Source of the DNA: 34-65-8 sp963529855
GTDB lineage: Bacteria > Pseudomonadota > Alphaproteobacteria > Sphingomonadales > Sphingomonadaceae
Assembly: GCA_963529855.1 (NCBI GenBank)
Contig: CAURZK010000004.1
Span: 248,001-312,000 of the forward strand
Length of the DNA stretch: 64,000 nt
Direction of reading: 5' to 3'
Of this stretch, positions 35,233 through 44,635 are shown piece after piece. The notes beneath the pieces were generated by a model. The model searched no databases, was not told the DNA's origin, and saw nothing but the letters and a program-made list of their open reading frames with translations. Made by a program: the position numbers and the translations under genes. Every line of letters starts with the position of its first letter. Within the stretch, counting starts at the first letter, position 1.

Positions 35233-36804
35233 CTAGGGTTGTGCGGCTTTCTGCGCCGCCACCATCTGTGCCACGTCTTCCAGCAGCGCCCGCGCATCGT
35301 ACACGATGCCGTCCTTGATCGTCCAGCGCACCCCGCCAACCCGTTCGAGCTGGTTCGTCTCGCGGTTCAACCGCAGGTGGCCCGTGCCATACAGCGTCTT
35401 GAAATTCGCCAGCGGGTTTTCCGGCACGATTGCGAGGTCGGCCAGCTTGCCCACCTGGATCGCGCCGAACGGCGGCTCGCCGCCCTTGCTTTGCCATATT
35501 TCACGCGCGCCGTTGATGGTCGCGGCCTGCAGTACCTCCAGCGGGGTCAGGCCCGCCTCCTGCAGCATTTCAAGCTCGCCGACATAGGCGAAACCCCAGG
35601 TCTGGTAGATGTAGCCCGGATCGGATCCGACCGTCACGCGGCCGCCCTTGCGGTGGAATTCGCGCGTCAGGCGCATCCACGGCTGGTAGAACTGGCGCCA
35701 CGCCACCTCGTCGCCCGTGGTCCAGTCGTGGTAATAGCTGCCGTGGTTGGTCAAGCTGGGGGCGTAAAAGCCCATCAGCGAAGGCAGGGTATAGCGTTCG
35801 TGCCATTCCAGCGTGCGGGCGCGGTTCACGTCGCGGCTGGCGGAATAGATGTTGAACGTCGGGCTGAGCGTCACGCCGCTTTCGACAAGGAAATCGACGT
35901 AGTCGTTCCATTCCTCGCTGCCCGGCTCGACGATCTGGTCGGCCAGCCGCGCCACCCAGGCGAAGCGCGACTGTTCGTCGAGATAATTGTAGTCATCGGG
36001 ATAGCGGACCAGCGATCCGTCGCCCAGCAGGCTTTCGAAATGGCCGTAGAAGTGGGTGACCCCGTCGAGGCCCAGTTCGACTGCCTTCTTCGCATTGACC
36101 TGCGCCACGCCGCGCTGGCCAAGGTGGGCGACGGAGCCCAGACCAAGCGTTTCCGCCTCGTCGAGAATGGCAGCCAGCACCTCGGGGCTTTCGGAGTTGA
36201 AGAACTTGACCCCGTCGTACCCGCGCGCCTTGATCCAGCGCGCCCATTCACGGCCCTTGGCGGGCGTATCCACCGCGCCGTTGGGCCAGACGTCGCCCGG
36301 CACGGCATAGGCATAGAGGCGCGGCGCGACGATGGTGTTCGCTTCGCTGCGCCGCTTCTGGTCGAGCGAGGGATCGTCCTTGCCCCAGCCGAGGCCAACG
36401 CCGCGCACGGTTGTGACACCGTGGGCGAGCCACAGCTTGAAGCCGTAGCTCGGCTGCGGCGCCTTGTCGGGATCGCCGTTGTGGCCATGCGTATCGACCA
36501 AACCCGGGATGACGTACATCCCGCGTGCGTCGATCACCCGCCCGGCATTGGCCCACGCGCCCTCGCGCGCGCCGCCGCGCACGATCTGCGCGATACGGTT
36601 GCCTTCGATCACGATGTCCACCGGTCCTTCCGGCGGGGCGCCGGTGCCGTCGATCATGGTGGCGCCCTGGATGACGAGCTGCGGGAAGGGGCCTTCGCCT
36701 TCATCAGCGGCGCGGTCGGGCACGCGTTCCATGCCTTGTGCGGACGCGACCGAGCCGCAGGCAAGTGTCAATGCGGCGCGTGCGACGCGGGCGAAGTTCA
36801 TCAT
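35233..36804 (-). CDS. exported metal-dependent amidohydrolase
   Basis: A 523-residue amidohydrolase-superfamily enzyme with an N-terminal signal peptide ending near ASAQG (residue 23). Metal-site residues are DTHGHN (about 105), the Lys in GVKFFNSE (about 200), His in SVAHLGQ (about 225) and THFYGH (about 245), and Asp in VGSDPGY (about 400). It belongs near imidazolonepropionase/prolidase-like exported members, but the substrate is unknown. It diverges from the SIMPL gene with 111 bases between. Confidence 0.87.
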   Translation of the reverse strand: MMNFARVARAALTLACGSVASAQGMERVPDRAADEGEGPFPQLVIQGATMIDGTGAPPEGPVDIVIEGNRIAQIVRGGAREGAWANAGRVIDARGMYVIPGLVDTHGHNGDPDKAPQPSYGFKLWLAHGVTTVRGVGLGWGKDDPSLDQKRRSEANTIVAPRLYAYAVPGDVWPNGAVDTPAKGREWARWIKARGYDGVKFFNSESPEVLAAILDEAETLGLGSVAHLGQRGVAQVNAKKAVELGLDGVTHFYGHFESLLGDGSLVRYPDDYNYLDEQSRFAWVARLADQIVEPGSEEWNDYVDFLVESGVTLSPTFNIYSASRDVNRARTLEWHERYTLPSLMGFYAPSLTNHGSYYHDWTTGDEVAWRQFYQPWMRLTREFHRKGGRVTVGSDPGYIYQTWGFAYVGELEMLQEAGLTPLEVLQAATINGAREIWQSKGGEPPFGAIQVGKLADLAIVPENPLANFKTLYGTGHLRLNRETNQLERVGGVRWTIKDGIVYDARALLEDVAQMVAAQKAAQP

Positions 36805-36915
36805 ATGCCTCCCATTTCCGGTTGCGGTCTATTGCCTCGATTCGTCGCTGGAACAAGGCGGTTCAGCCATGCGTAATGGGGGCGCGCCGACATCGCGGCC
36901 GAAAGGAGAACCATA

Positions 36916-37626
36916 ATGAACCGTATCGCCCTGCCGCTTGCCGCTGCCGCCATGGCACTGCCCGTCGCCGCCCAGGCGGAAGTCCAGGTCGCCGCGCAAG
37001 GCCCCGTGGTCGAACTGACCGTGACCGAGACGGTCAACGCCCGGCCCGACACGGTCGAGATCAGCGCCGGCGTTACCACCGATGCCGCGACTGCGGTGGA
37101 AGCCATGCGCCTCAACGCTGCCGAGATGAACCGCGTCATCCAGCGCATCCGCGCCCTGGGGATCGACAAGGACGACGTCCAGACGACCGGGATCAACCTT
37201 GGCGCGCGTTACGACTACGACCAGGCGACGCAGCGCCAGGTGTTCCGCGGTTACCAGGCGTCGAACCGGGTCAGCGTAAAGCTGCGCGATGTCGCTGCCA
37301 CGGGCCGGGTGCTCGATGCGCTCGTCGCCGCCGGAGCGACCGATATCAGCGGACCCAGCTTCTCGCTCGAGAACGACGAGCAGGCCAAGGCTCAGGCGCG
37401 CCAGGCTGCCGTGCGCAAGGCTGAACAAATGGCCCGGCAGTATGCCCAGTGGAGTGGGTATACCGGCGTACGCGTACTGAAGATCAGCGAAGCGCTCTAT
37501 CGCAACCCGCCGATGCCGATGATGCGCATGGAGGCTGCTCAAGCAGCCGACGCCTCGACCCCGGTTGCGCCCGGTATGGTCGGTTCGTCGGTAACGGTTT
37601 CCGTAACTTACGAAATGACGCGTTAA
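36916..37626 (+). CDS. SIMPL (DUF541) domain periplasmic protein
   Basis: A 236-residue exported protein. The signal peptide (about 1-20) ends AAQAE. The SIMPL domain follows: VTETVNARPDTVEISAGV near 36-53, TGINLGARYDYD near 95, ASNRVSVKLRD near 116, and SFSLENDEQAKAQARQAAVRKAEQMA near 150. Homologues such as YggE reduce oxidative stress, but the mechanism is not settled. An AAGGAG site lies before the ATG. Confidence 0.92.
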   Translation: MNRIALPLAAAAMALPVAAQAEVQVAAQGPVVELTVTETVNARPDTVEISAGVTTDAATAVEAMRLNAAEMNRVIQRIRALGIDKDDVQTTGINLGARYDYDQATQRQVFRGYQASNRVSVKLRDVAATGRVLDALVAAGATDISGPSFSLENDEQAKAQARQAAVRKAEQMARQYAQWSGYTGVRVLKISEALYRNPPMPMMRMEAAQAADASTPVAPGMVGSSVTVSVTYEMTR

Positions 37627-37708
37627 TAAAAACAGCGTTCAATCTGAACGGTGGGCAACCGTAACATTCACAACTTGTTCAATGCCCGGCGCCTAGGCAG
37701 AAGGTGTT

Positions 37709-38011
37709 ATGCGAAAGCTTATTGCCTCCTGCCTCGCCGGTGCGTTGTTCGCGATCGGCATGTCCGCCCCTGTTGCGGCCCAGCCCCGCACCGACCAGGG
37801 CGAGGCGCGCAAGGAAATGCAGGCGGGCAACATCCTGCGATCGCGCGAGATCGAGGCCCGCATCCTGCCCACCATGCGCGATGCCGAATATCTCGGCTTT
37901 GCCTACGACTCCACTGCCATGGCCTACCGCCTGAAGTTCATCCGCGACGGGCGCGTCCTGTTCGTCGATGTCGATGCGCGGACCGGCCGGGTTCTTCGGC
38001 GCAGCAACTGA
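37709..38011 (+). CDS. small exported PepSY-like protein
   Basis: A 100-residue protein with a signal peptide (MRKLIASCLAGALFAIGMSAPVAA) and a single PepSY-like domain: ILRSREIEARILPTMRDAEYLGF, then YRLKFIRDGRVLFVDVDARTGRVLR, the pattern of a beta strand and DARTG turn. PepSY proteins are thought to inhibit or sense proteases in the periplasm. It lies 102 bases upstream of the response regulator on the same strand; such genes often accompany PhoP/PhoQ-like systems in sphingomonads. Confidence 0.85.
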   Translation: MRKLIASCLAGALFAIGMSAPVAAQPRTDQGEARKEMQAGNILRSREIEARILPTMRDAEYLGFAYDSTAMAYRLKFIRDGRVLFVDVDARTGRVLRRSN

Positions 38012-38113
38012 CGTCATGAGCCGGTGGGGGAGGGAAACCCCGTTCAGGTTGACGCGTTCACTGCAAGCGACCACTTAGCGCAAGCCGCGACAACCCCGGG
38101 GGAAGAGGCCAGC

Positions 38114-38791
38114 ATGCGTATCCTGATCGTCGAGGATGAACCCACCCTCGGCAAGCAATTGAAATCCACGCTCGAACAGAACGGTTATGCCGTCGACCTG
38201 TCGGTGGACGGCGAAGATGGTCATTACCTCGGCTCGACCGAGGAATATGACGCGGTCATCCTCGATCTGGGCCTTCCCGAAATCGACGGTCTGACCGTGC
38301 TGGGCATGTGGCGCAAGGAAGGGCGCAAGTTCCCGGTGTTGGTTCTGACCGCGCGCGACAGCTGGAGCGACAAGGTCGCCGGGCTCGACGCGGGCGCCGA
38401 CGATTACCTCGCCAAGCCGTTCCAGACGGAAGAATTGATCGCGCGCCTTCGCGCACTGATCCGCCGGGCAAGCGGCAACACCTCGAGCGAACTGACTGCC
38501 GGGCCGGTACGGCTCGACACGCGGTCGGGCCGCGTCACGCTGGAAGGCGAGCCGGTCAAGCTGACCGCGCAGGAATACAAGCTGCTGAGCTACCTGATGC
38601 ATCACAAGGGCAAGGTGGTCAGCCGCACCGAACTGATCGAGCACATCTACGATCAGGATTTCGACCGCGATTCGAACACGATCGAGGTCTTCGTCACCCG
38701 TATTCGCAAGAAGTTGGGTGCCGACGTGATCACCACTATCCGTGGCCTTGGATACAGCCTCGACGACCCCGCCGAGCAGCCGCGCGCCTGA
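38114..38791 (+). CDS. PhoP-like response regulator (OmpR family)
   Basis: A 225-residue regulator. The receiver domain (1-118) has the acidic pocket EDE at 8-10, phospho-acceptor Asp in ILDLGLPE near 51, Thr in LTARDS and Lys in AKPFQ. The C-terminal winged helix (about 125-220) contains LTAQEYKLLSYLMHHKGKVVSRTEL and NTIEVFVTRIRKKLG. It is co-transcribed with the histidine kinase, whose start lies inside its 3' end. ATG 38114 has AGAGG upstream; the frame is open earlier. Confidence 0.95.
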   Translation: MRILIVEDEPTLGKQLKSTLEQNGYAVDLSVDGEDGHYLGSTEEYDAVILDLGLPEIDGLTVLGMWRKEGRKFPVLVLTARDSWSDKVAGLDAGADDYLAKPFQTEELIARLRALIRRASGNTSSELTAGPVRLDTRSGRVTLEGEPVKLTAQEYKLLSYLMHHKGKVVSRTELIEHIYDQDFDRDSNTIEVFVTRIRKKLGADVITTIRGLGYSLDDPAEQPRA

Positions 38792-40217
38792 CCCCGTAAC
38801 CGGCGAAGGCGCGCGCGCTGCGGGCGGCGCGCCCGCACCCGTGCCTGTTGCTGTTCCGGCAGGCGATCAGGCCGCGCCGCATACCGGCAGCCTTTCGCGC
38901 CGGATGATCCTGATCGCAGCTGGCTGGATCGGCGTGCTGCTGCTGGCCGGCGGCTTCGCGCTCGATCGCACGCTGGCCGGCCTCGTCCAGCGCAACTTCG
39001 ACGAACAGCTCGAATACATGCTGACCGCGATGATCGCCTCGGCCGAGGTGGGCCCGGATGGCGAGGTGTTCTTCTACCGCGCGCTGGGCGACCAGCGGTT
39101 CCTCGAACCCAACAGCGGCCTTTACTGGCAGATCAGCGGCGATGGGCACGAGGACTTCCCCAGCCGCAGCCTGTGGGACCGGACTCTGGCGCTGCAGGAA
39201 GACCATTTCGACGACGAGCCGCATTTCTACGACAGCGAACAGTTCCCCAACGAGCCGCTGAGACTGGTCGAGCGAACCGTGATCCTGCCCGATAGCGAGA
39301 CCCGCTGGACCTTCGCCGTGGCATCGGCGACCGGCGAGCTTGAGGCGCAGCTCGATGAAATCCGCTCGATCCTGGTGTGGAGCTTCGCCGTGGTGGGCCT
39401 CGGCCTGTTCGCGATGGCGGTGCTGCAAAGCTGGTACGGGCTGATGCCGCTGCGCCGCATTCGGGCCGCGATCCAGCGTATCCGAACGGCAGGTTCGAAC
39501 CGCGTTACCGACCCGTTGCCGCTCGAAGTCCAGCCGCTGGTGGAAGAACTCAACATGCTGCTCGCACATTCGGAGCAGCAGGCGGAAGAAGCGCGCACCC
39601 ATGCAGGCAATCTCGCCCACGCGCTCAAGACCCCGCTTACCGTCCTGACCAATGCGGCGACCGCGCGCGCGGAAGACCTTGCCGACACTACCATTCGCGA
39701 AGCGCGCACGATGCAGCGCCATGTCGAACACCACCTCGCCCGCGCGCGCGCCGTCGGGCGCCGTGCGGTGGGCCATGCACGCACCCCGGTTTGCGTCAGC
39801 GCAGAGGCGGTGCGCCGCGCGGTCGAGCGGCTCTATCCCGATGTTCGCTTCGACATTGCCGGCAACCGCGAAGCCCATGTCTCGATCGAGCGCCAGGATC
39901 TCGACGAAATCCTTGGCAACCTGATCGAGAATGCAGCCAAGTACGGCGGCGGCAGCGTGTTCGTCACGGTCGATGCGGAACCCGATGACGCGCGCTGCGT
40001 GATCTGGGTCGAGGATGATGGAATGGGCATTCCGGAGGGTGAGCGGCCGCGTATTTTCGATCGCGGCGCGCGGCTCGACACCGGTAAGCCCGGCACTGGC
40101 CTCGGCCTCGCCATCGTGCGCGACGTGGCGGAAATTTACGGCGGCGCGGTCAAGCTCGATGAAAGCGAGGACTTGGGCGGGCTGCTTGTCCGGTTGAGCT
40201 TGCCGCGGGCTGGCTAG
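38742..40217 (+). CDS. PhoQ-like sensor histidine kinase
   Basis: About 491 residues. A Pro/Ala-rich N-terminal region precedes the first membrane segment (ILIAAGWIGVLLLAGGFAL, about 56-74), a periplasmic sensor of about 135 residues, and the second membrane segment (ILVWSFAVVGLGLFAMAVL, about 209-227). The H-box HALKTPLTVL lies near 290; the N-box LIENAAKYGG, DDGMGIP and GTGLGLAIV motifs are intact. The start is uncertain: GTG 38742 overlaps the regulator by 50 bases; GTG 38841 and ATG 38904 are alternatives. It is the cognate kinase of the upstream regulator. Confidence 0.88.
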   Translation: MALDTASTTPPSSRAPDPVTGEGARAAGGAPAPVPVAVPAGDQAAPHTGSLSRRMILIAAGWIGVLLLAGGFALDRTLAGLVQRNFDEQLEYMLTAMIASAEVGPDGEVFFYRALGDQRFLEPNSGLYWQISGDGHEDFPSRSLWDRTLALQEDHFDDEPHFYDSEQFPNEPLRLVERTVILPDSETRWTFAVASATGELEAQLDEIRSILVWSFAVVGLGLFAMAVLQSWYGLMPLRRIRAAIQRIRTAGSNRVTDPLPLEVQPLVEELNMLLAHSEQQAEEARTHAGNLAHALKTPLTVLTNAATARAEDLADTTIREARTMQRHVEHHLARARAVGRRAVGHARTPVCVSAEAVRRAVERLYPDVRFDIAGNREAHVSIERQDLDEILGNLIENAAKYGGGSVFVTVDAEPDDARCVIWVEDDGMGIPEGERPRIFDRGARLDTGKPGTGLGLAIVRDVAEIYGGAVKLDESEDLGGLLVRLSLPRAG

Positions 40218-40312
40218 GACAGGTCCAAGCCGTTCCTTCGCCGCGCTTTTTCGGAACCAGCGGCGTACCTGCGCATAGATTAACCATTCGCTCCGAAAAT
40301 GGGAGACCTTCA

Positions 40313-40738
40313 ATGGCGCAAGGCATCAAGACGGCCGTCTTGCTGGCCGCGACCGCGTTCAGCCTGAGCGCGTGCAGCACGTATGGCGACGGATATGGCT
40401 ATGGCTACGGCGCATCGTACGGATATTACGACGATTACGACCGCGGCTATTACGATCGGCGGGCCTATCCGGCCTATTACGGCTGGTACAACGATTACTA
40501 TTATCCCGGCACAGGCTACTACGTCTACAGACGCTCGGGCGATCGATACCGTTGGAACGATGCAACCAGGCGATACTGGGAAGCACGCCGAAGCCATTAC
40601 CGGGACCGGCGCGAATGGCGCGAAAACTGGTCGGATTATCGCCGCGAATGGCGCCGCGACCGCAGGGACGATCGCCGCGAATGGCGCCGCGAACGGCGCG
40701 AGGACCGGCGCGAATGGCGCCGTGACCGACGGGACTGA
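40313..40738 (+). CDS. Tyr/Arg-rich lipoprotein with DRREWRR repeats
   Basis: A 141-residue protein. The signal peptide ends in a lipobox (FSLSACS, Cys near 21). Residues 24-65 are unusually rich in Tyr, Gly and Asp, and the last 50 residues are Arg/Asp/Glu repeats (DRREWREN, RREWRRDRRDDRREWRRERRED). The tail resembles the repeats in the RcnB-like protein at the window start. The function is unknown; the charge pattern would suit binding to metal, nucleic acid or cell wall, but nothing proves it. GGGAG precedes the ATG. It meets the convergent chorismate mutase gene with no gap. Confidence 0.78.
   Translation: MAQGIKTAVLLAATAFSLSACSTYGDGYGYGYGASYGYYDDYDRGYYDRRAYPAYYGWYNDYYYPGTGYYVYRRSGDRYRWNDATRRYWEARRSHYRDRREWRENWSDYRREWRRDRRDDRREWRRERREDRREWRRDRRD
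40600..40738 (+). repeat. tandem imperfect repeats coding for the Arg-rich tail
   Basis: Copies of CGCGAATGGCGCCGCGA-like units recur about every 18-27 bases and encode RREWRR/DRREWRE. Similar units on the opposite strand at about 120-310 encode the same motif in the RcnB-like gene. Such runs may vary in length between strains by replication slippage. Confidence 0.65.
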
Positions 40739-41032
40739 TCAGTCGCCGCGCGCGTTTTCGTGGTGCCGGATCACTTCGTCGATGATGAAGCGTAGAAACT
40801 TTTCGGAGAATTCGGGGTCGAGCTCGCTTTCCTCTGCCAGTTTGCGCAGGCGGGCGATCTGCTCTGCCTCGCGCGCTGGATCGGCGGGGGGCAGGGCGTT
40901 CCTCGCCTTGTAGGCGCCCACCGCCTGGGTGATGCGAAATCGTTCGGCCAGGATGTGGATCAGCGCAGCATCGATATTGTCGATGCTGCGGCGGAACATG
41001 GCAAGCTGCTGGTCGGGCGCGGGTTCGTTCAT
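40739..41032 (-). CDS. chorismate mutase (AroQ class)
   Basis: A 97-residue monofunctional chorismate mutase that turns chorismate into prephenate for Phe and Tyr. The all-helical domain shows RRSIDNIDAALIHILAERFRITQAVGAYKARNALPPADPARE, with Arg and Lys residues that hold the substrate, and FIIDEVIRHHE at the end. ATG 41032 was chosen; ATG 41050 is in frame and would add six residues. No export signal is seen, so it is cytoplasmic. Confidence 0.93.
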   Translation of the reverse strand: MNEPAPDQQLAMFRRSIDNIDAALIHILAERFRITQAVGAYKARNALPPADPAREAEQIARLRKLAEESELDPEFSEKFLRFIIDEVIRHHENARGD

Positions 41033-41121
41033 CACGCCGTGGCCTATCATGGGCAGAGCCCGCTTTCCACGCCTTCTCGGGGCTTGCCAACCTGCACGCT
41101 CCCCATCATGGCGGGATTGCC

Positions 41122-42132
41122 ATGACCGCCCAAGTCGTACCCCTGCCGCGCAAGCGGCCTTCGCTCGATCCGATGCTGGCGCTGACCGCGCAGGGCATGA
41201 ATTCGGTCAATGCCGTGATCCTCGACCGGATGCAGAGCGAGATCCCGCTTATCCCGGCGCTGGCGGGGCACCTGATCTCGGGCGGGGGCAAGCGGCTGCG
41301 GCCGATGCTGACGCTCGCGGGCGCCGAACTGGTCGGCTACCAGGGTGCGCGCCATCACAAGCTCGCCGCCGCGGTCGAATTCATCCACACCGCCACGCTG
41401 CTGCACGACGATGTCGTCGATGGCAGCGAATTGCGGCGGGGCAAGGCTGCGGCCAATATCGTGTTCGGCAATCCCGCGACCGTGCTGGTCGGGGATTTCC
41501 TGTTCAGCCGCGCCTTCGAACTGATGACGGAGGACGGTAGCCTCAAGGTCCTCAAGATCCTGTCCCATGCCAGCGCAGTGATCGCGGAAGGCGAAGTGGC
41601 GCAGTTAACCGCGCAGCGGCAAATCGGCACCAGCGAGGAACGCTATCTCGCGATCATCGGCGCGAAGACTGCGGCCCTGTTCGCTGCCGCCAGCCGCATC
41701 AGCGCGGTGGTCGCCGAATGCGGGGAAGCGCAGGAACAGGCGCTGGAAGATTATGGCCGCAACCTGGGCGTGGCGTTCCAGCTGGTCGACGACGCGCTCG
41801 ATTACGATGCGGACGCGGCACAGATGGGCAAGGATCGCGGCGATGACTTCCGCGAAGGGAAGATGACCCTGCCCGTGATCCTGGCCTATTCGCGCGGCAA
41901 CGAGAGCGAGCGAAAGTTCTGGCAGATGGCGATTGCCGGGCACCGCTCGGGCGAGGCGGACCTTGCCGAAGCGATCCACCTCATCGGCAAGTACGACGCG
42001 GTCGAAACCACGCGCGAGCGGGCACGCCATTTCGCCAACCGCGCGATCGACGCGATCTCGATCTTCCCCGACAGCCGCGCGCGCGCTGCCATGGGCGACG
42101 CGGCGCATTTCGCTGTCGCGCGGGGGTATTGA
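41122..42132 (+). CDS. ispB: polyprenyl diphosphate synthase (octa/decaprenyl type)
   Basis: A 336-residue trans-prenyltransferase that makes the ubiquinone side chain from isopentenyl diphosphate. The first aspartate-rich motif is LLHDDVVDGS (near residue 93) and the second LVDDALDYD (near 220). GGGKRLRPML and GNPATVLVGDFLFSRAFEL are typical of long-chain synthases. The residues before the first motif are small (HTATL), consistent with a long product; most Sphingomonadales make Q10 (family knowledge). Confidence 0.92.
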   Translation: MTAQVVPLPRKRPSLDPMLALTAQGMNSVNAVILDRMQSEIPLIPALAGHLISGGGKRLRPMLTLAGAELVGYQGARHHKLAAAVEFIHTATLLHDDVVDGSELRRGKAAANIVFGNPATVLVGDFLFSRAFELMTEDGSLKVLKILSHASAVIAEGEVAQLTAQRQIGTSEERYLAIIGAKTAALFAAASRISAVVAECGEAQEQALEDYGRNLGVAFQLVDDALDYDADAAQMGKDRGDDFREGKMTLPVILAYSRGNESERKFWQMAIAGHRSGEADLAEAIHLIGKYDAVETTRERARHFANRAIDAISIFPDSRARAAMGDAAHFAVARGY

Positions 42133-42187
42133 GGGCGATCACCGGCCCTGCTTCGCATGGGCGGAGGAAGAGGTTAAGGGCCGCGGC

Positions 42188-44620
42188 ATGAGCGCGGACC
42201 TCCCGATCCATGCTGTTCTGCCTGAACTGCTCGGCGCCTTGCGCGGGTCGGGGGCGGCCGTCCTCGTCGCGCCGCCGGGGGCGGGCAAGACCACTGCGGT
42301 GGCGCCGGCCCTGCTGGGCGAGGCGTGGTGCACGGGCCAGGTGATCCTGCTCAGCCCGCGCCGTGTCGCGGCGCGCGCCGCGGCGGAACGGATGGCGCAG
42401 CTGCTGGGCGAGAAAGCGGGCGAGACGATCGGCTATCTCACCCGTCTCGACAGCAAGACGTCTGCGCGAACCCGCGTGCTGGTGATGACCGAGGCGATCT
42501 TCGTCAACCGGATCGTCGAGGACCCGGAACTGGCAGGCGTTTCCGCCGTGTTGTTCGACGAGGCGCATGAGCGGCATCTCGACAGCGACCTCGGCCTCGC
42601 ACTGGCGCTGGAGACGCGCGCGGTGCTGCGCGAGGATCTGCGCATTTGCGTCATGTCGGCGACTATCGATGGCGCCCGTTTTGCTCAGTTGCTGGGCGAC
42701 GATGCACCGGTGGTCGAGAGCGAGGGCAAGGCGTTTCCGCTACAAATCAGGTGGTTGGGGTCGGCTCCTGACAAGCGTATCGAAGACGGCATGGCCGCCG
42801 CCGTGCTGACCGCCTGGCGGGAGCAGGAAGGCGACCTGCTCGCTTTCCTGCCCGGCATTGGCGAGATCGAGCGGCTTCGCGAACGGCTGGTCGAGCGCCT
42901 GCCCGATGTCCCGGTCCTGCCGCTTCACGGGCAGGTCGAGCCTGCCGGGCAGCGCGCTGCGATCCGCCGCGATGCGCAAGGGCGCCGCCGGATCGTGCTG
43001 GCGACAGCAATTGCCGAAACCTCGCTGACGCTCGACGGCGTTTCCGTCGTGGTCGACAGCGGCCTCGCGCGGCATGCGGAATTCGACAAGGCGGCGGGCA
43101 CCACGCATCTTGTTACACGCCGGGCCAGCCAGGCTGCGGCGGCCCAGCGCGCGGGCCGCGCTGCGCGGCAGGGGCCGGGTGTCGCCTATCGCCTGTGGGA
43201 AGAAGCCGCGCATCCGGGGCGCCCGCCGTTCGATCCGCCGGAAATCACCACTGCCGATCTCGCGCCGCTGGTGCTGAACCTGGCGCGCTGGGGCAGCGGC
43301 GACCCGGCGGCGCTGCCATGGCTCGACGTGCCGCCCGCAGCTTCGCTCGCAGCGGCGCGGGCGCGGCTGGAAGGGCTGGGGGCGCTCGATGAAGCAGGGC
43401 GGATCACCGCGCGCGGCGAGGCGCTCTCCGCACTCCCGCTCGATCCGGCGCACGCGGCAATGGTGCTGTTCGGGGCGGAACATGGCGCGGCGGACGACGC
43501 GGCGCGGATCGCGCTACTGCAGCAGGAACGCGGTCTGGGCGGGCGGGGCGAGGATCTCGCGGCGCGACTGCAGCGCTGGGCCGCCGATCGCTCGCCGCGT
43601 GCCGAGGCTTCGCGCAAGCTTGCTGCGCGCTGGGCCAACAAGGCGCGGGCTGTGGCAAAGGGGCGAGGGCCCGAGCCGGCAAGCGTCCCGCTTGCGATCC
43701 TGCTTGCTGCCGGATTGCCCGACAATGTTGCCCGCCGCCGCGGCCCATCGGGCGAACATTGGCTGGCGGCAGGCGGACGCGGTTACCTGCTCGATCCTGC
43801 AAGCCCGCTCGCACGCGCCGAATGGCTGGCGATCGGCGATGCGCAAGGCCAGGCCAAGGGCGCCAGGATCACCGCCGCGCTGCCGCTGGAGGAAGCCGAT
43901 ATCGAACGCTGGCTCGCCCCGCGCATCGAACGGCGCAGCGTGCTGAACTGGACCGGCACGCGCGTCGAGGCGCGGCTGGAGCGGCGGCTCGGCGCGATCA
44001 CGCTCGCCAGCGGACCCGATCCTGCCCCCGATCCAGCGGCGATTGTGGACATGCTTGTGGAAAAGGCGGTGGACCGGCTGGGGACGATGGTTCCCGCCGA
44101 TCTTGTCGCACGTGCGCGCTATGCCGGGATCGACGCGCTCACACCCGCCGCTCTGGCCGAAAGCGCCGGCATGTGGCTGCGGCCACTTTTGCAAGGTCGC
44201 CGGGATCTCGACCTGCCGCACGGGAAACTGGTCGATGCACTGCTGAACCTTCTCGACTGGGACGCACGCCAGCGGCTCGACCGGCTTGCCCCGCGCGAAT
44301 TCACTTCGCCCGCGGGCACCACCCACGCGATCGATTACACCGGCGATGATGCGCCCAGCGTGGAGGTGCGGGTCCAGGCCCTGTTCGGGCTGGAACGGCA
44401 TCCGCTGGTGGGTGACACGCCCTTGCTGCTGAAGCTGACCAGCCCCGCCGGGCGCCCGATCCAGGCCACACGCGACCTGCCGGGTTTCTGGCGCGGTTCA
44501 TGGGCCGAGGTGAAGAAAGACATGAAGGGCCGCTACCCCAAGCACCGCTGGCCCGACACGCCGTGGACGGAAAAGCCCAGCCTGAAGACCAAGAACGCCT
44601 TTTCCCGCGGCGATTCGTGA
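42188..44620 (+). CDS. hrpB: ATP-dependent helicase HrpB
   Basis: An 810-residue DEAH-box helicase. Motif I is APPGAGKTT (near residue 33), motif II FDEAHERHLD (near 125), motif III SATID, motif VI QRAGRAARQGPG (near 325). The helicase-associated domain and the HrpB C-terminal domain (LNWTGTRVEARLERRLGAI, KDMKGRYPKHRWPDTPW) complete the protein. ATG 42188 gives the usual start MSADLPIHAVLPELL; the open frame upstream belongs to another frame of ispB. The in vivo role of HrpB is unclear; RNA is the likely substrate. Confidence 0.95.
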   Translation: MSADLPIHAVLPELLGALRGSGAAVLVAPPGAGKTTAVAPALLGEAWCTGQVILLSPRRVAARAAAERMAQLLGEKAGETIGYLTRLDSKTSARTRVLVMTEAIFVNRIVEDPELAGVSAVLFDEAHERHLDSDLGLALALETRAVLREDLRICVMSATIDGARFAQLLGDDAPVVESEGKAFPLQIRWLGSAPDKRIEDGMAAAVLTAWREQEGDLLAFLPGIGEIERLRERLVERLPDVPVLPLHGQVEPAGQRAAIRRDAQGRRRIVLATAIAETSLTLDGVSVVVDSGLARHAEFDKAAGTTHLVTRRASQAAAAQRAGRAARQGPGVAYRLWEEAAHPGRPPFDPPEITTADLAPLVLNLARWGSGDPAALPWLDVPPAASLAAARARLEGLGALDEAGRITARGEALSALPLDPAHAAMVLFGAEHGAADDAARIALLQQERGLGGRGEDLAARLQRWAADRSPRAEASRKLAARWANKARAVAKGRGPEPASVPLAILLAAGLPDNVARRRGPSGEHWLAAGGRGYLLDPASPLARAEWLAIGDAQGQAKGARITAALPLEEADIERWLAPRIERRSVLNWTGTRVEARLERRLGAITLASGPDPAPDPAAIVDMLVEKAVDRLGTMVPADLVARARYAGIDALTPAALAESAGMWLRPLLQGRRDLDLPHGKLVDALLNLLDWDARQRLDRLAPREFTSPAGTTHAIDYTGDDAPSVEVRVQALFGLERHPLVGDTPLLLKLTSPAGRPIQATRDLPGFWRGSWAEVKKDMKGRYPKHRWPDTPWTEKPSLKTKNAFSRGDS

Positions 44621-44635
44621 ATTAGGGGATCGCGC

